From Pedosphaera sp. (GTDB lineage Bacteria > Verrucomicrobiota > Verrucomicrobiia > Limisphaerales > Pedosphaeraceae), in assembly GCA_028293325.1 (NCBI GenBank), contig JAQGPA010000066.1:1-33308 (forward strand): a DNA stretch of 33,308 bases, written 5' to 3'. Below are positions 17,414-25,262 of the stretch, piece after piece. The notes under the pieces were generated by a model that had not been told where the DNA came from, ran no database searches, and saw nothing but the letters and a program-made list of their open reading frames with translations. Made by a program: the position numbers and the translations under genes. Numbering within the stretch: the stretch's first letter is position 1; each line of letters begins with the position of its first letter.

Positions 17414-18373
17414 TCAACTCAGACTAAATGTTTCGCCAACATCACGGAGGGCAATACGTTCCTTTTCCACCGCGCCTTCCAGCCGTCGGATTGGTTCACT
17501 TGGACCTTCCTGTCCCAGTTTAAAGGTCTTGTGGTGGATCGGGAGAAAATAATTCGCGCCCGCATCATTGGCCATCCGCACGGATTGTTCCGGCGTGCAA
17601 TGGGAACATACCCACGGTTGATAAGCCCCAATCGGCATAATCGCGAGTTCATACGGCCCCCCATGGCGCAACGAGCGAAAACTGTCCGTCATGGCCGTGT
17701 CGCCGCCGAAGATGATCTTTTTGCCTTCGCGCTCCAGCACATAGCCGTTGTATCCGCGATACGTATCACTCCGCCAGCGCGCGCCCCAATGTTTGACTTC
17801 AAACGCCTTGACCCGCACCTCGCCGTTTTGGGTCTTCACGGTGGTTTTATCACCCCACCTTAGTTCGGTGGCTTGTTTCATCGGCATACCGGTGAATAAA
17901 TCGCCGGTCGCATGGGCAGTCACCGCCTGTGTGGTGGTGGAGAGACGCTTGAGCGTCGGCAAATCGAGGTGATCCATGTGGGCATGCGAGAGCAACACGA
18001 GATCAATGGCCGGCAATTGGCCCAAGGTAAGCGCGGGTGCAACCAGGCGTTTCGGCCCGACCGTGCCAATGCCAAAGTCGGCCCCGATGCGCAGGAACAG
18101 CACGGGATCAGTCAAAATGGTAAGGCCAAAGAAATTCACCAGTACAGTGGAATGCCCAAGCCACGAAGCGGTGATGGTATTGTCATCCCAGGAAGCGGGT
18201 TGCGGCGTGTATTTGGGCTTAAGGATCAATCGCCCGGCATCGGCCACGAGTTCACGAACCATCCGGGGCGCGTATTGATCGGAGTAAGTCAGCCAAAGCC
18301 CCATGGCTCCCAAACAGCCCAAGGCTAGGAACTGACGTTTCGAAATTAGGTTCTTTTTATATTTTGGACTCAT
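17414..18373 (-). CDS. metallo-beta-lactamase-fold hydrolase (UlaG/NAPE-PLD-like)
   Basis: About 319 residues from the ATG at 18373; an ATG at 18394 would add seven residues. A hydrophobic N-terminal segment (FLALGCLGAMGLWLTY) suggests export or membrane anchoring. The catalytic domain has WLGHSTVLV, the metal motif SHAHMDHLD (His130, His132, Asp134, His135), a further His in EVKHWGARW, GGDTAMTD, and the late PIHHKTF. This is the COG2220 branch, which includes UlaG-type lactonases and NAPE-phospholipase D-like enzymes. A zinc-dependent hydrolase is expected, but the substrate is not readable. A candidate -10 (TATACT at 18400-18395, minus strand) supports the shorter start, although no good -35 is present. 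Confidence 0.88.
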   Translation of the reverse strand: MSPKYKKNLISKRQFLALGCLGAMGLWLTYSDQYAPRMVRELVADAGRLILKPKYTPQPASWDDNTITASWLGHSTVLVNFFGLTILTDPVLFLRIGADFGIGTVGPKRLVAPALTLGQLPAIDLVLLSHAHMDHLDLPTLKRLSTTTQAVTAHATGDLFTGMPMKQATELRWGDKTTVKTQNGEVRVKAFEVKHWGARWRSDTYRGYNGYVLEREGKKIIFGGDTAMTDSFRSLRHGGPYELAIMPIGAYQPWVCSHCTPEQSVRMANDAGANYFLPIHHKTFKLGQEGPSEPIRRLEGAVEKERIALRDVGETFSLS

Positions 18374-18394
18374 TTGCAAAAATAATGGGCGCAA

Positions 18395-18508
18395 AGTATA
18401 TCAGAATCCCATCTATGCAAGGGAAGCTAATTAATTAATAAATCGACATTGATTATCAACTATATCGATAACGTAAAGCCGCCAATCGTAGAAATTCGGA
18501 CAAATCGC
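18395..18508. other. AT-rich intergenic region
   Basis: It separates aat from the metallo-beta-lactamase-fold gene (both minus strand). It is notably AT-rich with TTAATTAATTAA-like text and ATCGATA motifs, consistent with a promoter region for the downstream gene. A TATACT hexamer is visible, but the nearest TTGCAT is only 14 bp away. Confidence 0.4.
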
Positions 18509-19162
18509 TTAAAACACGCAATCTCGTGAAATGGCCTCACCAAGACGTTTCAAGTAGTCTGCGCGCGGCAGAGAAGTGGCCCCTAATTGCCGAGTAATGG
18601 GAGTGAGCATTTGAATGTCGAACAGGAGGAAGCCCCTTTCCCGAAGGTGCTGAACTAGGTGAAAAAGGGCGACTTTGGAAGCATTGCTGGCGCGGTGGAA
18701 CATGGATTCCGCCGCAAAAAACCCGCCCACCGCCACGCCATACACGCCGCCCACCAACTCACCCGCCTGACGGCATTCAATGCTGTGGGCGTAACCCTCC
18801 CGGTGCAGGCACGTATAGGCGGCAATGAACTCCGGGTTGATCCAAGTCTGCTCGCGTCCGGCAGCGGGTGCCGCACAACCCTTCATAACCTCCCCAAAAG
18901 CACAATCCCGAGTGACCTGAAAAACCCCTTTTCCAATAATTTTGGCCAGGCTCCTGGATACATGAAACTGATCCAACTCAAAGACTGCCCGTGGATCGGG
19001 CGACCACCAGGTAATTGGACCAATCGTCCACGGGAAAATCCCACTCCGATACGCCGCCAACAATCGGGGCAGAGATAAGTCTCCGCCTATGGCCACCAGG
19101 CCATCATCGGTGGCTGTCCGGGGATCGGGAAACGCGCAGTGTTCGCCGGTGAGAATCTGCAT
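18509..19162 (-). CDS. aat: leucyl/phenylalanyl-tRNA--protein transferase
   Basis: 217 residues, full length for the family. Aat moves Leu or Phe from aminoacyl-tRNA onto proteins with N-terminal Lys or Arg, converting a secondary destabilising residue into a primary N-degron read by ClpS and degraded by ClpAP. Family motifs are FPDPRTATDDGLVAIGGDLS, LLAAYRSGIFPW, ITWWSPDPRAV, the C-terminal GGVYGVAVGGFFAAESMF, and LLFDIQMLTPI with the usual HLRERGF before it. It is the last gene of a three-gene run, 13 nt behind the DUF2017-like gene, whose first gene is clpS. The two known halves of the pathway therefore appear to be co-transcribed. Confidence 0.95.
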   Translation of the reverse strand: MQILTGEHCAFPDPRTATDDGLVAIGGDLSLPRLLAAYRSGIFPWTIGPITWWSPDPRAVFELDQFHVSRSLAKIIGKGVFQVTRDCAFGEVMKGCAAPAAGREQTWINPEFIAAYTCLHREGYAHSIECRQAGELVGGVYGVAVGGFFAAESMFHRASNASKVALFHLVQHLRERGFLLFDIQMLTPITRQLGATSLPRADYLKRLGEAISRDCVF

Positions 19163-19175
19163 AACAGTCCCGCCG

Positions 19176-19682
19176 CTAATGCTCCCGGGATGTGGATGGC
19201 GGCGAATCAGCCTGAGTGCTGCCCTCGCCAGTCAGAGCATGCAGGAGAATCATTTGGAATTGGCCGGCCATGTCCATGGCCCAAAAATAAGGCGCATTTT
19301 GCTCGCTCAAAGCGGCGAACATTTCCACCGCCCCATCGGGAGAACCGAGGGACAACCAGCTTCCCAAACGAATATCATTGAGCACCTGCAGCAGCCATTC
19401 CAATTGGGCGGGTTTAATGGAGAAGCGATAACCATTCTTGTTCACGCGGAAACGGGACTTGGCCTTCATCATGGCGAGCACCTGGCGCTTGTTCTCCAGG
19501 CGTTGAGTGGTCAGCGCCTCATCCAGCAATTCCTGGTCCTCCGACTTCGCTTCACTGCGACTGAGCCTTTGATAGCCGGCCGGCATTAATGGGTAAAGCT
19601 TGAGCAAACTGAACAATGCGCGCTTTTCCTTTTTATCGATCTGAAAACTCAACCGTTCCTTGTTCGCTTTGATAAGTTTCAT
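19176..19682 (-). CDS. DUF2017-like protein in the clpS-aat operon
   Basis: 168 residues, no signal peptide, rich in Lys/Glu/Leu and probably helical. The C-terminal half has QLEWLLQVLNDIRLGSWLSLGS, resembling the core of DUF2017, a family that in actinobacteria commonly sits next to clpS. The assignment is from memory and moderate. Its ATG overlaps the clpS stop as ATGA (19682-19679), which implies translational coupling, and aat follows after 13 nt. Wedged between the adaptor and the degron-making enzyme, it is a good candidate for an accessory factor of N-degron proteolysis, but no activity can be read from its sequence. Confidence 0.75.
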   Translation of the reverse strand: MKLIKANKERLSFQIDKKEKRALFSLLKLYPLMPAGYQRLSRSEAKSEDQELLDEALTTQRLENKRQVLAMMKAKSRFRVNKNGYRFSIKPAQLEWLLQVLNDIRLGSWLSLGSPDGAVEMFAALSEQNAPYFWAMDMAGQFQMILLHALTGEGSTQADSPPSTSREH

Positions 19683-19981
19683 TCGTCACGCTCCATGGTG
19701 GCATGCAGGCTGTATTTCTGGAGTTCATGCACGTAGTGCTCGGCTTTCTCCATGCTTTCACGCGTCAAAACGCTTTTGCCCTGGTTATGCACCTGCAACA
19801 TGTGCTGCTCAGCCTTGACCTTGTTCCAGCCAAAAACCGTCTGGAATACATGGGTTACTAAATCCATGAAATTGACGGGATCATTCCAACAAATCACCAA
19901 ATATCCCGGTTCCAATCCGGTTTTGTTTTTTTGTTCCTGCTCAATATCGGGTATTACCTCGGGAGTCGCAGTCTCTACCAT
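19679..19981 (-). CDS. clpS: ATP-dependent Clp protease adaptor ClpS
   Basis: 100 residues. ClpS binds proteins with bulky hydrophobic N-termini and hands them to the Clp unfoldase. After an acidic, flexible N-terminal 25 residues come YLVICWNDPVNFMDLVTHVF, FGWNKVKAEQHMLQVHNQGK and the terminal SLHATMERD. In the standard family the matching segments are the Asn-Asp N-degron pocket, the 'MLEVHxxGKA' helix and the 'CTMEx' end. The Trp before NDPVN and the TMERD end are more like actinobacterial ClpS than E. coli ClpS. It is first in the clpS / DUF2017-like / aat operon. A 55-codon open fragment ends 9 nt upstream. Confidence 0.95.
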   Translation of the reverse strand: MVETATPEVIPDIEQEQKNKTGLEPGYLVICWNDPVNFMDLVTHVFQTVFGWNKVKAEQHMLQVHNQGKSVLTRESMEKAEHYVHELQKYSLHATMERDE

Positions 19982-19990
19982 ATACTGAAA

Positions 19991-20156
19991 CTATAAGATG
20001 AAGCGCGGATTGTCGAGCAGCCCCGCGTGGGGGATAGACCGAACGTAAGCCGGGAAGTAGTCGGGAGTGTTGTAGATTACTCCAGATCCCGCCCGTTCAT
20101 GTGCGATTACGCGAACTGGCTCGCGTAACTTAATGTCGTAAAGCCGGACTCGGAAA
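19991..20156 (-). pseudogene. C-terminal fragment of an unrecognised protein upstream of clpS
   Basis: The minus strand carries an open frame from within the FKBP gene's 3' end to TAG at 19993-19991. It has protein-like, non-repetitive composition: RVRLYDIKLREPVRVIAHER, then AGSGVIYNTPDYFPAYVRSI, then PHAGLLDNPRFIL. No ATG, GTG or TTG lies in this frame after the preceding stop inside the FKBP gene, so it is not translatable as it stands. It looks like the surviving 3' end of a gene that was truncated at about the FKBP stop. I do not recognise the family. An 8-bp perfect inverted repeat (20107-20114 and 20121-20128) lies within it. Confidence 0.4.
20107..20128. other. 8-bp perfect inverted repeat
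   Basis: TTACGCGA and TCGCGTAA flank a 6-nt spacer about 125 bp upstream of clpS. It could be an operator or RNA hairpin for the clpS operon, or just part of the decayed coding fragment in which it lies. No T tract follows. Confidence 0.3.
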
Positions 20157-21008
20157 TTATTTCTTTTCCTTCGCCCGTTCCTTCTCCAAATCTTCCGGCT
20201 TGATCGTTTCTATCTTGGCGCCCTTCTTCAGTTCTTCAGCGGAGGGCACCTTGATGATATCGCTGGTCAGCGGTTGGACCGCCGGGGCGGCTGGGGGAGC
20301 CGCGCTGACAGAAAGCAGTTCTAATTCAAACACCACTGTGGTGCTCGGCCCAATAACCGGCGGACGACCACTGTCACCATATGCCAGACTGGGGGACAAA
20401 AACAATTGCCACTTGGCTCCCGGCTTCATCAGTTGCAACGCCTCCGTCCAGCCCTTCATACCCGTGCGGGCGACCGGAATATTGAGGGGACGTCCGCGCT
20501 TCTCGGAACTATCAAATTCCGTGCCGTCAACCAGCGTGCCGCGATAATTCAAAGTCACCATTTCATCAGCCTTGGGGCTGTTCCCTTTGCCTTCGGAAAC
20601 AACCTTGTACTGCAGGCCGCTGGGCAGGGTGATCACGCCATCCTTGGTTTTATTTGTCGCGAGAAATACCTCGCCTTCCTGCCGATTCTTCTCGGCTTGT
20701 AGCTTGAGCTTGGCTTCCTGCTTGGTTTTCAGTTCCTGTGAAAACTTGGTCAAAACCTCACGCGCTTCCTGTTCCGTCATCAACATTGGGTTGCCGGCCA
20801 TCACATCCTTCATTCCTTTGGCGATGACGTCTGTGTCCACGTCCAACTCCATGCGCTTCCAGGTGCTGGCCGTGTTCATTCCAATCGCATAACTGACCTT
20901 TTCCTTCTCGTCTTTGAAGGCGTTTTTCTCATCGGACTTCTTGTCCTGCGCTTGAACGGTCAACACCAGCAGTCCCAGCCCAAAAATCACAATTAATGGT
21001 TGTTTCAT
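20157..21008 (-). CDS. periplasmic FKBP-type peptidyl-prolyl isomerase (FkpA-like)
   Basis: 283 residues. It speeds cis-trans isomerisation of prolyl bonds, here probably as a periplasmic folding helper. A signal peptide (MKQPLIVIFGLGLLVLTVQA) is followed by the FKBP N-terminal dimerisation region (about 35-130; YAIGMNTASTWKRM, AKGMKDVMAG) and the catalytic FKBP domain (about 145-232; VTLNYRGTLVDGTEFDSS, IPVARTGMKGWTEALQLMKP, GAKWQLFLSPSLAYG, FELELL). The Lys/Glu-rich tail of about 35 residues is extra. It is divergent from the tail-specific protease gene with a 172-bp shared promoter region, a pairing that suits envelope protein quality control. Confidence 0.93.
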   Translation of the reverse strand: MKQPLIVIFGLGLLVLTVQAQDKKSDEKNAFKDEKEKVSYAIGMNTASTWKRMELDVDTDVIAKGMKDVMAGNPMLMTEQEAREVLTKFSQELKTKQEAKLKLQAEKNRQEGEVFLATNKTKDGVITLPSGLQYKVVSEGKGNSPKADEMVTLNYRGTLVDGTEFDSSEKRGRPLNIPVARTGMKGWTEALQLMKPGAKWQLFLSPSLAYGDSGRPPVIGPSTTVVFELELLSVSAAPPAAPAVQPLTSDIIKVPSAEELKKGAKIETIKPEDLEKERAKEKK

Positions 21009-21106
21009 AGATTAATTGTATACTTTCCCAAAAATCACATGAGTTTCAATTGAATTATTAAGGCGGGTTTACGGTAAATGCGGTGACGGCAGGGCAAAAT
21101 TGTTGT

Positions 21107-21134
21107 TTGGATTGTGAACAGGTCAGGCTATAAT
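21107..21134 (+). promoter_or_regulatory. candidate promoter for the tail-specific protease gene
   Basis: TATAAT at 21129-21134, a perfect -10, lies 16 bp after TTGGAT at 21107-21112. It predicts a start near 21141 and a leader of about 40 nt before GTG 21181. The -10 is convincing; the -35 is moderate. Confidence 0.5.
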
Positions 21135-21180
21135 TGGTCGAAGTTGCAGTCTGATTACTTTAAACATTCGTGCTCTAATC

Positions 21181-23622
21181 GTGAGAATTTTACTCATTTT
21201 ACTCTGCCTTGAACTGATTTTACCGCTCCACGGTGCCGAAGCCAACCTGAACCTGGCCACGGACGGACGGCAAACATTGGCTGCCGAGCTGGCCAAAATC
21301 ACCAAGGCCCCCCGCCCCAAACCCGGCATTGATGATGGCCGCATCGCCAATACCACCGCCCTGATGCTGGAACAGGCAAATTATTTACACGAGCCTTTTG
21401 ATGCCACGCTTTCCAGCCGGTTTCTGGATCGTTACATCGCCACACTGGATCCGCAGCATGTTCATTTTCTTCAATCCGACCTGGATGAGTTCGAAACTTA
21501 CCGCACCCATCTCGGCGAACTGACCATCAAGCAGTTTGATTCAAACCCGGCTTACGTTATTTACAACCGCTTTTTGGAACGGCTCCAGCAACAGGCTGCT
21601 TACGTCAGCCAACTCCTGGATCACGGTCCGTTTGATTTCACCGGCAACGAAAAAATCCAATCCAATCGCAAACAGGAGCCCTTCCCCAAGGACATGGCGG
21701 AAGCCCGGCAGCTTTGGCGCGACCGGCTGCGCTATGAATATTTGCAGGAACGACTGGTCAAGGAAGGGCGCGGCGGGGTCGCCAACTTGCTCGTCAGCCA
21801 TCATGACATGGTGGGCATGGGGTTGGCTTGGAATGATTTTCACAACGACATCGTCAACACGCTCTCCCGCCGTTACAGCCGCATCTTGCGCACCTTCCGG
21901 GAATGGGATGGGGATAAAGTGCTTGAAATCTATCTGAGCGCCCTGGCTTCTGTTTATGATCCCCATTCGGAGTTTACCAACAAGGCCGACTTTGAGAATT
22001 TCTCCATCTCCATGAGCCTCTCACTTTTCGGGATTGGAGCAGTCCTCACCTCTGAGGATGGTTTTTGCAAGATTCGTGAACTGACCCCGTCCGGTCCGGC
22101 TTTCAATAGCAAGAAGCTCAAGCCAAATGACCGCATCGTCGCGGTGGCTCAAGGCGACAAGGAACCGGTGGATGTGGTGGACATGCCGCTAAATAAGGTG
22201 GTGGACCAAATCCGCGGCCCGAAGGGCACGGAAGTGCGGCTTACCATTATTCCGGCCAAAGCCACCGACTCCTCAACCCGCGTCGTGGTGAAATTGACCC
22301 GCGACCAAATCAAACTGGAAGACCAGCAGGCCAAGGCCAGAATCGTCGAGTTACCTGATGGTAAAGGAAACACCCAACGGCTGGGCGTCATCGACATCCC
22401 TTCCTTTTACGGGAGCTTTCCCACCATGGGTGCTCGCGGCAAATCGGAATTCAAGAGCACTACGGTGGATGTCGCGCGGCTGTTGGCCAAACTCAAGCAG
22501 GAGAAGGTCGCCGGCGTCATTCTTGACCTGCGCCGCAATCCCGGCGGCTTCCTCCAGGAATCAGTCAGCCTCACCGGCTTGTTTATCAAGGAAGGTCCCG
22601 TGGTCCAAACCCTTTATCCGAGCGGCGAAATCGTGGTGGACGCCGACACCAATCCCGATGTGCAATATGATGGTCCACTCGTGGTCCTGACCAGCCGTCT
22701 CAGCGCCTCCGCCTCGGAAATTCTGGCGGGAGCCTTGCAGGATTACGGCCGCGCACTGGTGGTCGGTGATTCATCAACCTTCGGCAAAGGCACCGTGCAA
22801 AATGTGAGCCAACTGGCCCCTTATATTTTTTCCCGCTGGTCCGGCATGGTCGAGACCAATGACCCCGCGGCCTTCGGCGCGCTCAGATTTACCACCCAGA
22901 AATTCTACCGCGCCTCCGGCTTCTCCACCCAGCTGAAAGGCGTGGTGCCCGACATCATCCTGCCTTCCATTGATGATTACGTGGAAGTGGGCGAAAGTTT
23001 CATGGAAAATCCACTGCCTTGGGACACCATCGCGACCGCAAAATTCGACAAGCTGAATCGTGTCCAGCCCTATTTGACTGAGTTGGGCAAACGCTCCCAG
23101 GAACGGGTGGCCGGCGAAAAGGACTTCGCCTATGTGCGCGAGGATATCGAAAAGGTCAAAAAAGCCATGGCCGATAAAAGCGTTTCCCTGAACGAGCAGC
23201 AGCGGCTTAAGGAATTGGAGGAAGCCGACGCGCAGCAAAAAGCGCGGGAACAGGAACTGAAATCCCGCAAAGTGCCGACGGAAAAGATTTACGAAATTAC
23301 TCTTAAGAATGTTGACCTGCCAGGCCTCCCGGCACCCTTGGGTCAGAGCAACGTAACCGCCTCCGCCACCAAAGCTGTTCCCGAAGTTCATCTGGATCCA
23401 GCGGCCATCAAGGTCAGCGCCACCGCTCTGGCTGCGGAAGATGATAACTCGATTCCCGCTGTCCAGCCCGCTGACCCCGAAGAGGACGTGGCCGCGGAAG
23501 AGAAAACCCCGTCGGTCGATGTGCCTCTGGTGGAGGCGCAGCGCATTCTTGCGGATTACATTTCCTTGCTCTCGCAGCATGAGGGCACGCTTACGGCCAA
23601 CCATCCCTCGGTCGCACCGTAG
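21181..23622 (+). CDS. prc: carboxy-terminal (tail-specific) protease Prc, S41 family
   Basis: 813 residues starting at GTG 21181, with a signal peptide (ILLILLCLELILPLHGAEA). A periplasmic serine protease that cleaves proteins from their C-termini. The order is the Tsp N-terminal helical domain (about 45-250; LDRYIATLDPQHVHF, SALASVYDPHSEF), PDZ (about 275-345; GIGAVLTSEDGFCKIRELTP, LKPNDRIVAV), S41 catalytic core (about 375-600), and the long DUF3340-type tail. The nucleophile is Ser512 in LSASASEI and the base Lys536 in FGKGTVQ, the spacing expected from E. coli Tsp (430/455). The active site is intact. It is divergent from an FKBP isomerase gene and is followed by a small secreted protein gene. 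Confidence 0.95.
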   Translation: MRILLILLCLELILPLHGAEANLNLATDGRQTLAAELAKITKAPRPKPGIDDGRIANTTALMLEQANYLHEPFDATLSSRFLDRYIATLDPQHVHFLQSDLDEFETYRTHLGELTIKQFDSNPAYVIYNRFLERLQQQAAYVSQLLDHGPFDFTGNEKIQSNRKQEPFPKDMAEARQLWRDRLRYEYLQERLVKEGRGGVANLLVSHHDMVGMGLAWNDFHNDIVNTLSRRYSRILRTFREWDGDKVLEIYLSALASVYDPHSEFTNKADFENFSISMSLSLFGIGAVLTSEDGFCKIRELTPSGPAFNSKKLKPNDRIVAVAQGDKEPVDVVDMPLNKVVDQIRGPKGTEVRLTIIPAKATDSSTRVVVKLTRDQIKLEDQQAKARIVELPDGKGNTQRLGVIDIPSFYGSFPTMGARGKSEFKSTTVDVARLLAKLKQEKVAGVILDLRRNPGGFLQESVSLTGLFIKEGPVVQTLYPSGEIVVDADTNPDVQYDGPLVVLTSRLSASASEILAGALQDYGRALVVGDSSTFGKGTVQNVSQLAPYIFSRWSGMVETNDPAAFGALRFTTQKFYRASGFSTQLKGVVPDIILPSIDDYVEVGESFMENPLPWDTIATAKFDKLNRVQPYLTELGKRSQERVAGEKDFAYVREDIEKVKKAMADKSVSLNEQQRLKELEEADAQQKAREQELKSRKVPTEKIYEITLKNVDLPGLPAPLGQSNVTASATKAVPEVHLDPAAIKVSATALAAEDDNSIPAVQPADPEEDVAAEEKTPSVDVPLVEAQRILADYISLLSQHEGTLTANHPSVAP

Positions 23623-23647
23623 CCAGCGCCCCTTCCGTTGGCATCTG

Positions 23648-23675
23648 CCTGGCCGTTGACAATCAGATGGCCAGG
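23648..23675. other. stem-loop between prc and the next gene
   Basis: CCTGGCC (23648-23654) pairs with GGCCAGG (23669-23675) over a 14-nt loop, and flanking TCTGC/GCAGA could extend it. It has no T tract. It could be a weak terminator or intercistronic processing hairpin. Confidence 0.3.
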
Positions 23676-23708
23676 TTGCAGAGTGAGCAGGAATCAACTC
23701 CTCTCAAC

Positions 23709-24326
23709 ATGAAACGATCTCTTGCCTTTGTTTTGGTTCTGAGCGTGGCTGCGGGCAACCTTTTCGGCCAGGCCGAGCTGGTTAAAGAACGCGCCAAACG
23801 CCAGCGCGATATCAATAACGAGCAACAAGGAATTGCTCCGCCACCCCCATCCGCTCCCGCACCACAACCTGGAACCCCGCCACCCGCGCCCGCGGTCGGG
23901 CCGCGCACCATAAACCCCGCCCAACAGTTAAATATCGACAAGTTGCAGACGGATTTGGTTGCCATCCCGGCCGGATCCCCGGTCACTCCGGAACAAAAAC
24001 AGCGGCTTCAGGCCGATTTTTTGTTGTTGGCCAAAGGGGCTACCAAACCATCCAAAGAGTCGCTCACCAGACTGACCGACGATCTCTCCTCAGCTCTCGC
24101 TGACAAAAATGTTTCTGTCAAAGATCACGCGCAACTTGCCAAAAACCTCAACATCATCCTGAACAACGGGGGCCTTTCGGCGCCGCAGGCCACGACTTTC
24201 GTCACTGCCACCCAGGGCATCCTCAAGGCCGCCGGCGTTGCTGATGCCGACCTCCAGACGATTGGCAAAGACCTCAAGGCCATCGTCACCGAAATCCAAA
24301 ACGGCAAGCCCAGGCTCTTCCAATAG
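23709..24326 (+). CDS. secreted hypothetical protein
   Basis: 205 residues from the ATG at 23709, chosen because it begins a clean signal peptide (MKRSLAFVLVLSVAAGNLFG, then QA); an upstream in-frame ATG at 23667 would bury it. A short charged region precedes a Pro/Ala-rich linker (about 45-70), and the rest is probably helical (QLNIDKLQTDLVAIP, LTRLTDDLSSAL, TFVTATQGILKAAGV). I recognise no named family. It lies 86 nt after prc on the same strand, so it may be co-transcribed with the protease, and its product would share the envelope compartment. Confidence 0.75.
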   Translation: MKRSLAFVLVLSVAAGNLFGQAELVKERAKRQRDINNEQQGIAPPPPSAPAPQPGTPPPAPAVGPRTINPAQQLNIDKLQTDLVAIPAGSPVTPEQKQRLQADFLLLAKGATKPSKESLTRLTDDLSSALADKNVSVKDHAQLAKNLNIILNNGGLSAPQATTFVTATQGILKAAGVADADLQTIGKDLKAIVTEIQNGKPRLFQ

Positions 24327-24345
24327 GCGCTCGCCGTCCCGCGAA

Positions 24346-25092
24346 TTACAGTTCCCGAATCCATATATTCCGGTAACGCACCGGCTCCCCATGGTCTTGC
24401 AACGCGAGTGGTTGCTTCAACGGATGCGCCGTATATTTTGGCGCGCCCGTGTGGCTCGTCGTTCCTAAAATCTCCGCGTTATCCTGGATCAACACACCGT
24501 TTTGCAGCACGGTCATTGTGCCCGGCTTCGTCAGCTTGCCCGCCTCATCAAACCGCGGCGCGTGAAAGATAATGTCATACGTCTGCCATTCACCCGGCTT
24601 GCGGCAGACATTCACCAACGGCGCATGTTGCTTGTAAATTCCCCCCGCCTGACCGTGAAAATAAGTCGGGTTGTTATAGGAATCGAGCACTTGCAACTCG
24701 TAGTGACTTTGCAGAAACACCCCGCTGTTGCCGCGTTCCTGCCCCGAGCCTTTCACTTCCGCTGGCGTCGCCCATTCCACATGCAACTGACAATCCCCAA
24801 AGGTCTGCTTTGTATGAATGTAACCCGTCTTCGTCACGGTCATCGCCCCGTCCTGCACCACCCATTTCGCCTCACCGCCTTTGTCCGATGCCCATTTCGA
24901 CAAGTCTTTACCATCAAATAATACAATCGCATCCGCCGGCGGCGGTCCGGGTTCCACCACCTTCGGCTCATCCTTCGGCGGCGGCAATTCCTGCCCTTCC
25001 GCCGCCAGGGTCGGCCGCACAAAACAACAAATCCCGGTGGCGACCATGACCAGCGCGGCCAGACGGCGATGTGAATAAATCAAATGTTTCAT
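24346..25092 (-). CDS. DUF1080 (3-keto-disaccharide hydrolase-like) secreted protein
   Basis: About 248 residues from the ATG at 25092, which gives a proper signal peptide (HRRLAALVMVATGICCFV...LAAEG). The mature domain is a concanavalin-like DUF1080 fold. It carries DAIVLFDGKDLSKW, the W..VQDGAMTVT motif, IHTKQTFGDCQLHVEW, the conserved GNSGVFLQSHYELQVLDS, and the late WQTYDIIFHAPRFDEAGK and RNIWIREL. The family is greatly expanded in Planctomycetes/Verrucomicrobia; some members hydrolyse 3-keto-glycosides, others are uncharacterised. A polysaccharide-related extracytoplasmic role is inferred. The longer frame back to 25188 would hide the signal peptide. Confidence 0.9.
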   Translation of the reverse strand: MKHLIYSHRRLAALVMVATGICCFVRPTLAAEGQELPPPKDEPKVVEPGPPPADAIVLFDGKDLSKWASDKGGEAKWVVQDGAMTVTKTGYIHTKQTFGDCQLHVEWATPAEVKGSGQERGNSGVFLQSHYELQVLDSYNNPTYFHGQAGGIYKQHAPLVNVCRKPGEWQTYDIIFHAPRFDEAGKLTKPGTMTVLQNGVLIQDNAEILGTTSHTGAPKYTAHPLKQPLALQDHGEPVRYRNIWIREL

Positions 25093-25262
25093 AATAGCTG
25101 TGGTTGTTTGCAAATGGTTGAATTGATTGTCCAATCGAATAACAGAACCCTCCCGCTTCGCAAAGCCAAAGTTAAAATCTCCTCCCACTCCGAAAACATT
25201 TCTTTAACCCGCCGCCAATTCATGGCTTCCTTGCATGGTTCGGCCAAGCAAACCGATTCACC

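Noticed and set aside
18395..18420. TTGCAT/TATACT promoter for the metallo-beta-lactamase-fold gene
   Set aside because: The spacer is only 14 bp, too short for a normal sigma-70 promoter; only the -10 is kept as a weak hint.
20000..20150. possible structured RNA (RNase P or similar) upstream of clpS
   Set aside because: Landmark sequences of RNase P, tmRNA and SRP RNA are absent. The stretch reads as a protein fragment on the minus strand.
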